Source: Paragordius varius (Eukaryota; Nematomorpha). From it: a stretch of DNA of 64,000 nucleotides. Of this stretch, positions 57,101 through 64,000 are shown piece by piece. The position numbers and the translations under genes were made by a program. The first letter of the stretch is position 1. Every line of letters starts with the position of its first letter. Under the pieces are notes generated by a model. The model was given only the letters and a program-made list of their open reading frames with translations. It ran no database searches and was not told the origin of the DNA. Location: positions 9,858,001 to 9,922,000 of the forward strand of contig OZ176052.1 of NCBI GenBank assembly GCA_964247055.1, written 5' to 3'.

Positions 57101-60100
57101 ATGGATTTAAATGAAAACAGGTGGAAGATAGGTAGGATTTATTTAAGAAGAATTAACGAGTTGATAATTTGATAGTGCCTAAATTATCAATTTTATCTAA
57201 TTTTAAATATTTTAACGCCGATTCGATCGATTCATTGTTAATTAAATAATATTTGGCGTAAGTGATGGGTTGGCGCCTTGCATAAAAGCGTTATTTTAGG
57301 TGTGATTTATAATACAGTATGCACATTTATGTTGACCATATCACATTATTGTTGGCCAATTGGTAATACAGTAGCGTATGATATAAAAATTTTATCCATA
57401 ATTTAGTAAATAAATTTAATCTTGCAAGATACAAAAAAAGTTGTGTATTTTCACCATTTGTCGTATTTTACCATATGCTACTGGATTCCTATTGGCCAAA
57501 AAAATGTAAATGTTTTAATATAAATATGCATTTTGTAATTGTTGTATAAATACTGTGTATTTCCAATGACTAAATAAAGAGAGCATACGATTACAAACTA
57601 ATCTTGCATTCCTATATTTCTTCTTGCTTTAATATAAATAGAACTAACAGCCAATAATAATATGATGGATGATCAAATTGCCAGTCTTAATGAACGATGG
57701 CAAACTTGTATGTCCGTTTTGAATGACCATGCCAGAACCCTTGATCAATGTTATAAGGCGCATCGAAATCTGTTATCTGAACTTCAGGATTGCATGGCTT
57801 GGTTGGAGGAAATTGACAATCGCTATCTTATGCCAAACTCTCTTTACTACTTGTCTAAACCGGTTTTTTTCGCATCATCATATAAAATTACTTTTTGAAC
57901 TGATTTTTTTATCTACAAAATCTAAGTATGGATTTATAATCAAATTGTGAGGTACTTTTTCATTAATTTAAGGTTAACCGAAATCGGATAAAATTTGATT
58001 AAGATTATTTTAATTTTTGAATTATAAACGATGTGTCCTGGACTTTGCCGTTAGCGCATTCTCATGCCCCATTCAACATTGCAGGGAGGTGGCAATAGGA
58101 CTTTGTTCGCCTTAACCTTCTAATTTGAATCATTTTAAAAATTATAAAACCACACTCTTCATAACTGTTTATATATTTACATCACCAATTTTTAGACAAG
58201 TTCCACCAACATTTCTTCCTCCTTCTCCACTGATCAATTATTTACGATTAATGCAATTAATAATGAGAATGATACATTAAACAGCAAAGTTGTATTGGGT
58301 CCACAAGCAGTCGCACTCGGTGGCTTGCCAGAAACCGTTCAAGATCAATTGGAAACATTTGATGTGAAAGTCATTAAGGAATTGGAGGCAGGGGAACCCT
58401 TACTACACAATTTAATGCAACGAGGAACAGAGATTATAAAGAAGTCAGGCGCAAACGCTGAAGAAAAGACGCTTTTGAATAATGATAGTTTTGATGGCGA
58501 GGATAGTTCTATTTTAGCTGGTAATAACGATGTTGATTACTCCACCCTAACTCCCAACAAATGGGAAGCTATTTCGCTTCGGAAAACATTGAATACTCTT
58601 CAAACTAAATGGGACACGGTACAAACTAAAGCACAGGATAAAAAGGTGGGAATTATAAAATGTGGTGTTTTTTGAAATGTTTATATAAATTAAATAAATT
58701 TTTATAATAAAATGATTTAAATGCAAAAATAATGTAAAAAACCAAAAACATGTTTGGGGACTAAATTGAGGTTCCATTTGTTATATTATATTTTGCTTTT
58801 AAATCTTATGAAAGGAAGTAAATTCCAGACTTTTAAGATTAAAATTATACCACCCCATTCAAATGACGAATGGAAACATGTTTTAGATTAATAAATTTAT
58901 TTTCAAACTCCATACTGTTTTTAATCAGGGTAGTGTTAAAACTGCTCTTTGTAATTTAAGTTTTGGTCCTTTAAGTAAATGAGATAAAAGGTCATTCAAA
59001 CTCTATAATGATAAAAAAAACATTGTAAAGATCATAAAATTTTAGGTGGTAAGAAAGTTATCTCTTGTATATTATAATTATAACGGATGTTAAAATTATA
59101 TATATTCAAAGTTTATAACCCCACTCCACTTATGTTTTTATATTAAATCCGTGTATTATTTAGACAAAACTTGAAGTAGCACTAAAACAAGCGGAAGAAT
59201 TCCAGAGTTACCTTAAATTATGTCATGACTCTCTGAAGGATATGGAGGAGTCTATGGAACGATATAAAGAGGAAGGCTTACCCAAAACTTTAACACGCAT
59301 TAATGCAATGTCCAAAGCTTACAATGAAAAGTATGCGTATTTCTGTTTAGAAACATATAATTTTTGATTTGAGTTTAAAACTAGGGATTGAAACGGAAAC
59401 CGTTTTATATAAATTTAATGTGGTTCCCGAGAATTTATTGGGAAAAATGAATTGGTTCCAGTTACGTTGTAGTGTAAATTTTTTTTGCATGTAAGCACCA
59501 ATTTTTTATAAAGCAAGCTAAAAAATATGCATTAATTTTTTATTAAATAAATTAGAAAGCAATATAAATAAGGCTATTGTAATAAAAAATTTTAACATAT
59601 ATTTTTAAAACAGTTTTTTTGTTTTTCAAGAACTAATGGTTCCCAATTCCGTTCACAGTGAATAATATTAGATGTTGCATATATGTTTTAACAAGAAGTA
59701 TACTTTGATTTAGTACAAAAGATTAAATTTTGATTCGCTTAAAATAAACTAATGGTTCCCAATCCGTTCACAGTGAATAATATTAGATGTTGCATATATG
59801 TTTTAACAAGAAGTATATTTTAATTTAGTACAAAGGATTAAATTTTGATTCGCTTGAAATAAAATGTATTTCTTAATTTTTATTCTATCTATAACAGTTT
59901 CCTAACGCTCGTGGAAAATTACAAGACTGTCCAAGCCCCGAAGCTCGATAAACTTGGGACACGTTTACTTTACTTTTGTCACAAACCGGATTGTATCGTG
60001 ATTAAAAATAGTTTGATAAATGCCCGACATAGGTGGGAAAAGATGCAATCATTGGCTCAGGACTATAAAAGACGCATTGAAAAAACGTGTAAGGATTGTC

Positions 60101-63100
60101 GCGAATTCGACACAAGTTATAAGCTTATAACTCAACGTTTAACCGATCAAATAAGTGGTCCGATGGAGGAACTCTTTAAACAGCAACAGCAGAATGGGGA
60201 TGTTAATGCGGACACTCGCGAAAACATAACGTTGGCTATGAAGGATCGCTTGCAAGAAATTAAGGTTTCTTATATATGTATGTAATACCTATATGATTGT
60301 CAAGTGTAAGCTTGCGTGTTTTTAATCCTTTACTATAAAACTTTAAAAATTTGACTTTTAGGAAAAGCATTTTTAATAACAAGTTAAATCATAAGCAACA
60401 AGATTCAATTTTATTTGGTTGTAGTTACGATGTTTCTTGATTTTATTATCTATAATATTTTAAATAAAAAGTAAACTACTTTTGTTTAAAATCTACTATT
60501 AATATTATAAGCAATATTTAGATTTATAGTTATGGAGGAATAAGGTTTAATTAAAAATATTAAAAATTATAACAATTTTATAAAATATTTTTTGGTGCGT
60601 ATAGAAACTGAAAACTTTGCTTTCAAGCATTCAACCCGAATATGAATTGGTGTTACAGAAAGGAAAAAATTTAATTGACGATTGTTCTGATGCCACGGCC
60701 TCTATATCAACCAAAAATGATTATAATGAGGTACAATTATTGTTTTTTATAATTATTATATTTTAAATAATTTTTAATAGCAGATAATAAGATAGGATAA
60801 AATTTTGGAAAAGCGAATAGGTTTTACGTGTAAAACACAGACGCATACGCATTTTTTTTTAATTATTTAATATTTCTAAGTTTTTATTGACAATACGGAT
60901 CTCTATTTTGAGTTTCAAACAAATCTATTTTATCTGTTATTCTTAGCTTTTAAATATTTTTAAATAAATTAAACAAAAAGCGAATAAAAATTTTTTATAT
61001 TCAAATAACCATTTTTATTAATACTCTGAAAAAATATATCAGCAGATTTGGGTCTGACCGGTTAATATATTCATGAAACCGTAATTCTGAGTGTTTTTTA
61101 AAAAAGCCTGTTTCTAAAACTTTGAATCTAATTATAATAATAATAGTATTAATGCTTTTATTTAATGATGTAAAAAATGATGTTTTATGATTTTATCCTT
61201 ATACGACTAGGAAAACCAATTTTCACTCGATTTTATTTTTTATATGGGATTGATTTAATTATGGAATGTTAATTACTACATTAGAGGCAATCATCAGATC
61301 CGGTCAGTTCATCTTTAGAGATGACACAATATATACCCTTTTGCTTACAAAGCGACTACTACATTTATGTTTATTAATCGTTCTAGATTCAATCCCAACT
61401 CACTGCACTTAAAAGTCTTTGGGCGGGTTTAGTTGAATCCCTAATTCAACATCACCAAAAATTAGAGTCTGACCTAGTCCTTCGAGGCCAAATACGCGAT
61501 GTATGTCAAGAGCTTACGCAATGGGCCACGGAGGAAACTGAGCGCATGAAAGAAGTCAGGGAACATTGTAATGGCGATTGTGATACGGTTAATACACTCT
61601 ATGAACAACAAATGGTAAATTATAATGTATTAGCATTAAAGACTGCAAAGGGAATTTTTTTCTGGGATTTTATAAAAACTTAAATGTTTTTTGTCCATTT
61701 TTTTAACAAAGAAATGAATAAATAGATTAATTTTACAAATAAGGGTTTTTAGAGATTTCTCCCCCTTTGGTCAGACCTATCCGTTTTCTTTATTAATAAA
61801 TATGTTTTATTTTTAGGATTTTGGGTGATTTAGCCCTTTCTGTTTGAGCTTGAATGTATAAAGTTCTCATTTTTAATTAATAAGTTCATCTCTATGCTAT
61901 AGATAGCAATAGACTAACACCCATGTTCGGGTAAGTATTACTTGCGTCCTTATGCTTAAATCCTTATGCTTACGTTCTTATGCTTACATTTTTGAATAAA
62001 AATAATACATTCATCATAAGTCTGCTCCTAGTAGACTTATTAAAATTTCAAAGTGGCATAACTTCAAAAATATTGTGAATTTTTGAATTCTGTAAATTGG
62101 AGGAGAGAAAGTAAAGTATATTTAACAAATAATTTATAGGTTTTATTAATGTTGCTTCAATCATTTGGCATTAAAAGGGGTTTACACAACCCCTGTTAAA
62201 AAAATAGAAAAACCCTAAAACATGCATGCAAAATCAAAAGTTTTTTAGAAGAAATAGGTATGCATTTTATTCAACTATATTTTTTAGATTTTTTTGAGTT
62301 ATCAAAATTGAAATATTTGCATACTTTGTGAAATAAAAAAATCATATCCAGTTTTTCAAATTCTTTAAATTGGAGGATAAAAATGATGTATATATAACAA
62401 ATTATTTATAGGTTTTAGAAATTGAATGATCGCATACACATGTTAGTGACTAAGCTTCTTAAAAAAAATATATCTGGAACATACATGTAAAACCCAAAGT
62501 TTTTTAGAAGGTGTGCAATTGATTTAACCATATTTTTTAGATTTAGATGTCATGGCGATCGAATTATCTGAACACTTTTTGCATTTTGAGGATGAAGCAT
62601 TGAAGAATCTACTTATTTTATTGGATTTCATAAAAATTTTACTATTTGATATATAAAATTATATATTTATGTTTATTGTCAATAAATATATGATAAATTT
62701 ACTTAAGTTTCAAGCGTCTAAAAATCATTTTAATCCACAGTGCACAAAATCGGAGGCTATAAAAAATATTATGATCAATCATATATATTGCATATTAGGA
62801 ATATCATGGTGCTTGGTTTTAGGTCTAACGAATAATTTAGAGCTATATCCAATTTTGTGGTAATTGTTCCTTGAAAAGTTACAAATTAGGCAAATTTATA
62901 ATTTTTTTTATGAAAGCTAAATGCTTCCCTTTAAAAATACCATTATATTTTGATATGAACTATATTCGAAAACAAAAATGAAATTTAAAATTTTAAGCGT
63001 AGGTTCCAAAACAACTTTTTGGACTTCTCTAAAATGGGCCAGTTTTTTTAAAAAAGCCGATGCGCGATATTACTTTAAAATTAATATTTGACAATATAAT

Positions 63101-64000
63101 ATATTTTTTAAAAAAATTTGGCAATCGTATTTTATGGTGCTTTAAGATATCACAAAAACACTTTTGTTTAACATTTCTATCATCTCAAAATTTTGATTAG
63201 CTTTTGCTTTAAATTTGGGGAAATATTTAGGGGTCTTTTTGGTCAAACTTTAATTTCCTTTAATAATATCATTAAATTATAAACTATATTTGAAAACCAA
63301 AATGAAGTTTGTTTAGAATTTTAAGCGTAGACTCCAAATAAGTTTGCCAAATTTGCAACCTTTCGATAAGGAACAATTACCACAAAATATTCCTAATATG
63401 CAATATATATGATTGATCATAATATTTTTTATAGCCTCCGATTTTGTGCACTGTGGATTAAAATGATTTTTAGACGCTTGAAACTTAAGTAAATTTATCA
63501 TATATTTATTGACAATAAACATAAATATATAATTTTATATATCAAATAGTAAAAATTTTATGAAATCCAATAAAATAAGTAGATTGTCCAATGCCCTCAA
63601 AATGCAAAAAGTGTGCAGATAATTCGATCGCCATGACATCTAAATCTAAAAAATATGGTTAAATCAATTGCACACCTTCTAAAAAACTTTGGGTTTTACA
63701 TATATGTTCCAGATATATTTTTTTCAAGAAGCTTAGTCACTAACATGTGTATGCGATCATTCAATTTCTAAAACCTATAAATAATTTGTTATATATACAT
63801 CATTTTTATCCTCCAATTTAAAGAATTTGAAAAACTGGATAGATTTTTTTATTTCACAAAGTATGCAAATATTTCAATTTTGATAACTCAAAAAAATCTA
63901 AAAAATATAGTTGAAATGCATACCTATTTCTTCTAAAAAACTTTTGATTTTGAATGCATGTTTTAGGGTTTTTCTATTTTTTTAACAGGGGTTGTGTAAA
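16291..64000 (+). CDS. Spectraplakin (MACF1/dystonin/Shot family), 3' incomplete
   Basis: Giant cytolinker joining actin filaments to microtubules and junctions. 63 coding exons were traced, 3546 codons, each junction GT-AG and phase-consistent; exon coordinates are in the domain entries. Start ATG at 16291 has an in-frame TAA 9 bases upstream. Order of parts: short N-terminus, CH1, CH2, plakin domain with embedded SH3, then a helical, spectrin-repeat-like rod. The gene continues past 64000; the EF-hand, GAR and microtubule-binding tail are not in view, and no plectin repeats were found. Key recognition: [24 protein letters not shown] at the exon 1/2 junction, nearly word for word as in MACF1 and Shot. 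The first intron is 15.8 kb, the others 66 bp to about 1.5 kb. No frameshift was needed. Confidence 0.96.
18670..18701. repeat. (TA)n microsatellite
   Basis: About 16 uninterrupted TA units in the first spectraplakin intron. Confidence 0.9.
18936..19521 (+). mobile_element. Helitron-like non-autonomous element, short copy
   Basis: 586 bp. It matches the first ~370 bp and last ~200 bp of the element at 7977-9696, lacking its tandem middle. The 3' end shows a stem CTCG-GCTGC / GCAGC-CGAG with one mismatch and a GTA loop, then ATTTACG, CTAG and T. The left end reads TT where the long copy has TC. It is an internal-deletion derivative, or an ancestral short form from which the array grew. Confidence 0.65.
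20370..20945 (+). mobile_element. TTAA-flanked (piggyBac-type) MITE, copy 2
   Basis: 576 bp, flanked by TTAA at 20366-20369 and 20946-20949. It shares ends and interior with 14833-15370 at high similarity: same orientation, small indels. No open frame of note. Confidence 0.75.
21370..21775 (-). mobile_element. LINE fragment: 3' end of a reverse-transcriptase ORF
   Basis: Read on the minus strand, the segment encodes pieces of the common LINE C-terminal block: [38 protein letters not shown], then [13 protein letters not shown] with frame changes and stops between them. This is the 'GCESWT...FEMWCWRR...GRRRTRWLDNI' tail seen after the RT core in RTE-like and related non-LTR elements. Only about 400 bp remain. 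The open frames at 21409-21771 and 21432-21704 on the plus strand are antisense shadows. Confidence 0.7.
23905..24116. repeat. 21-bp minisatellite, left arm of the foldback
   Basis: About 10 units of CAAACGCACCATTTTTTCAAG and variants such as CAAAGACAACATTTTTTCAAC. Because 21 is divisible by three, several frames stay open on both strands; these are not genes. Confidence 0.9.
24307..24390. repeat. Second 21-bp minisatellite, left arm of the foldback
   Basis: About four units of ACTTCAAGTTGGTCCTTGAAC. The inverse array, about three units, is at 24793-24852 in the right arm. Confidence 0.85.
25045..25325. repeat. 21-bp minisatellite, right arm of the foldback
   Basis: The inverse of the array at 23905-24116 (unit CTTGAAAAAATGTTGCGTTTG), with about 13 units against about 10. 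The arms have therefore drifted in copy number since they were identical. Confidence 0.9.
25960..26250 (+). mobile_element. LINE fragment: reverse-transcriptase core
   Basis: Around 26122-26165 the plus strand encodes [14 protein letters not shown], the RT motif usually written NGLRQGDxLSPxLFN. It is followed, after a frame change, by [12 protein letters not shown], and preceded by [12 protein letters not shown]. It is short and decayed, from the same class of non-LTR element as the fragment at 21370-21775, but it covers a different part of the RT and lies in the opposite orientation. Confidence 0.6.
27655..28569 (-). mobile_element. Decayed mariner transposon (copy B)
   Basis: On the minus strand a transposase reading starts [15 protein letters not shown] at 28569. 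Near 27840 it shows PDLAPSDY (the mariner catalytic-region signature), then [15 protein letters not shown], and ends HGIHIIPER ... KYFK with a stop at 27655. The frame is broken several times and parts are deleted, so it is inactive. Open frames at 27934-28125 (+) and 28333-28569 (-) are parts or shadows of it. Confidence 0.78.
28651..28666 (+). repeat. Poly(G) run
   Basis: Sixteen consecutive G, then AGGG, in otherwise AT-rich DNA and about 80 bp from the 5' end of mariner copy B. It may form a quadruplex or mark a sequencing/assembly weak spot. Confidence 0.9.
29449..29477. repeat. (TA)n microsatellite
   Basis: About 14 TA units in the first spectraplakin intron. Confidence 0.9.
33476..35149 (+). 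other. Spectraplakin CH2 domain (exons 6-8)
   Basis: Exons 33476-33645, 34657-34772 and 35043-35149 (131 codons). Recognisable CH2 wording: [56 protein letters not shown], then [20 protein letters not shown]. Tandem CH1-CH2 forms the actin-binding module of the plakin and spectrin superfamily. Confidence 0.95.
35486..35519. repeat. (TA)n microsatellite
   Basis: About 17 TA units in the intron between spectraplakin exons 8 and 9. Confidence 0.9.
35797..40206 (+). other. Plakin domain, first half (exons 9-20)
   Basis: Exons 35797-35919, 36019-36114, 36498-36643, 37075-37302, 37614-37827, 38402-38518, 38619-38714, 38858-39019, 39222-39323, 39406-39501, 39705-39853 and 39993-40206 (581 codons). 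Heptad-like helices with scattered tryptophans ([42 protein letters not shown]) fit degenerate spectrin repeats of the plakin domain. Two low-complexity inserts interrupt it: Ser/Gln-rich in exon 13 and Asn/Ser-rich across exons 19-20. Confidence 0.85.
40424..41391 (+). other. Plakin-domain SH3 (exons 21-22)
   Basis: Exons 40424-40570 and 41234-41391. The SH3 fold is read as [12 protein letters not shown], then [34 protein letters not shown] and FMVLPP. This matches the non-canonical SH3 buried in spectrin repeat 5 of plakins, where the usual proline-binding aromatics are largely lost. The intron between the two exons (40571-41233) holds nothing recognised. Confidence 0.9.
41684..46856 (+). 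other. Plakin domain, second half, and start of the rod (exons 23-36)
   Basis: Exons 41684-41804, 42027-42216, 42283-42455, 42535-42695, 42802-42884, 43304-43413, 43487-43606, 43760-43834, 44185-44484, 44554-44716, 45012-45205, 45539-45781, 46159-46380 and 46602-46856 (about 803 codons). The post-SH3 helix pairs ([26 protein letters not shown]) resume the plakin-domain pattern, followed by long amphipathic helices without sharp motifs. Exon 28 is an acidic Ser/Asn/Gln-rich linker. The donor at 46857 (exon 36) is the only phase-compatible choice before a stop. Confidence 0.85.
47839..48118 (+). mobile_element. MITE, AATTCACCC family, copy 2
   Basis: About 280 bp in the intron between spectraplakin exons 37 and 38. 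The left end reads CATTTACATTTCAAATTCACCC then TCGAACAATTC. The right end is its inverse: GAATTGTTCGAGGGTGAATT, then TGAATTGTAAATG. Inverted arms reach about 45 bp. The core is shared with 12649-12937. It abuts a TA tract directly on the right, suggesting insertion into a TA run. Confidence 0.7.
48119..48177. repeat. (TA)n microsatellite
   Basis: About 29 TA units, the longest such tract in the window, ending about 34 bp before spectraplakin exon 38. Confidence 0.95.
48441..48630 (+). mobile_element. MITE, CAGTATGAG family, copy 2
   Basis: 190 bp, flanked by TA on each side (48439-48440 and 48631-48632). Arms of about 75 bp pair closely: CAGTATGAGTAAGTAATTGC at the left, its inverse at the right with a 4-bp insertion, then GCCAAATAGCATAT pairing further in. 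Perfect TA duplication and CAGT ends fit the Tc1/mariner superfamily. Confidence 0.75.
49376..49491 (+). mobile_element. MITE, CAGTAGCGTATG family, copy 1
   Basis: 116 bp in the intron between spectraplakin exons 40 and 41, flanked by TA. It begins CAGTAGCGTATGGAATAAAA and ends ACCATATGCCACCG, the inverse of the start with two changes. Confidence 0.65.
57369..57483 (+). mobile_element. MITE, CAGTAGCGTATG family, copy 2
   Basis: 115 bp in the intron before spectraplakin exon 58. It begins CAGTAGCGTATGATATAAAA after TA and ends ACCATATGCTACTG. It shares the segments TTTTATCCATAATT and CACCATTTGTCGT with the copy at 49376-49491. Confidence 0.65.
59632..59863 (+). repeat. Tandem duplication, 116 bp x 2
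   Basis: Two adjacent units beginning ACTAATGGTTCCCAA, about 95% identical by eye, in the intron before spectraplakin exon 61. It is a recent local duplication with no coding content. Confidence 0.9.
61943..61986 (+). repeat. 14-bp short tandem repeat (3 units)
   Basis: Three units of about TCCTTATGCTTAAA/CGTTCTTATGCTTA in the last visible spectraplakin intron. Confidence 0.8.
62079..62590 (+). repeat. Tandem units of about 273 bp
   Basis: AATTGGAGGA followed by AACAAATTATTTATAGGTTT recurs at about 62095 and 62370. GTTTTTTAGAAG...ATATTTTTTAG recurs at about 62240 and 62500. The two units are about 75-80% alike by eye. They extend from just left of the long inverted repeat into its left arm. 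Confidence 0.65.
62181..64000. mobile_element. Long inverted-repeat element, right end outside the window
   Basis: The sequence from 62181 to ~62812 is repeated in inverse from 64000 back to ~63373 at roughly 97% identity. 45 codons encoded at 62669-62803 are identical in the inverse copy at 63388-63522. Homology continues inward to about 62910 and 63330 with a ~50-bp insertion near 62812-62865. The centre carries a diverged direct repeat (62950-63025 and 63265-63345). No protein gene is recognised. The right arm runs off the window, so the true ends are unknown. Confidence 0.7.

Larger units (their letters stand above)
54617..61614 (+). other. Spectraplakin rod, last visible part (exons 54-63)
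   Basis: Exons 54617-54879, 55455-55572, 56105-56272, 56809-57024, 57642-57862, 58196-58645, 59164-59330, 59898-60264, 60605-60730 and 61387-61614 (about 775 codons). Clearer spectrin-repeat helices appear: [96 protein letters not shown]. The last exon ends in phase 0, so the next exon lies past 64000. Confidence 0.87.

Noticed and set aside
62669-63522. Two nearly identical ~64-codon frames on opposite strands as a duplicated gene
   Set aside because: They are the two arms of the inverted repeat; the frame has no recognised domain and diverges at the arm boundary.

Overview
This is a visibly AT-rich animal nuclear segment. It carries four spliced protein-coding genes with GT-AG introns, separated and interrupted by non-coding DNA full of small DNA transposons and inverted repeats. 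A TSSK-type kinase, a spectraplakin and a PLEKHG5-like RhoGEF together point to a metazoan. The composition, the introns of only 23-32 bp in one gene and the abundance of MITEs would suit a small-bodied invertebrate such as a flatworm or mesozoan-like lineage, but the species cannot be fixed from the sequence.

Layout. 661-2757 (+): class I fructose-bisphosphate aldolase; its first coding exon lies left of the window. 2958-7167 (-): a 17-exon RhoGEF with an N-terminal ubiquitin-like/Ras-binding region, a DH domain and a PH domain, read exon by exon because most exons are too short to stand out as ORFs. It converges on the aldolase gene with about 200 bp between the stop codons. 7977-9696: a Helitron-like element. 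10920-14100 (+): a testis-specific serine/threonine kinase (TSSK) homologue with a long Asn/Ser-rich N-terminal extension. 16291 to beyond 64000 (+): a spectraplakin (MACF1/dystonin/Shot family). I could trace 63 coding exons (3546 codons) in phase, covering CH1, CH2, a plakin domain with embedded SH3, and the start of the spectrin-type rod.

The first spectraplakin intron (16376-32208, 15.8 kb) is a repeat nursery. It holds a second, internally deleted Helitron-like copy, a TTAA-flanked MITE, two LINE fragments, two decayed mariner transposons and a 1.44 kb palindromic foldback element. The foldback is inserted inside one of the mariner transposase genes and flanked by a TATA duplication. Later introns contain three further MITE families, and the last visible intron holds a long inverted repeat that runs off the window.

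The genes do not form an operon or pathway: aldolase is glycolytic, the RhoGEF and spectraplakin act on the actin cytoskeleton, and TSSK kinases normally act in male germ cells. The most noteworthy points are the four 23-32 bp introns in the RhoGEF, the roughly 288-codon kinase extension with no in-frame ATG, the disordered inserts in the plakin domain, and the nested foldback built from 21-bp arrays.
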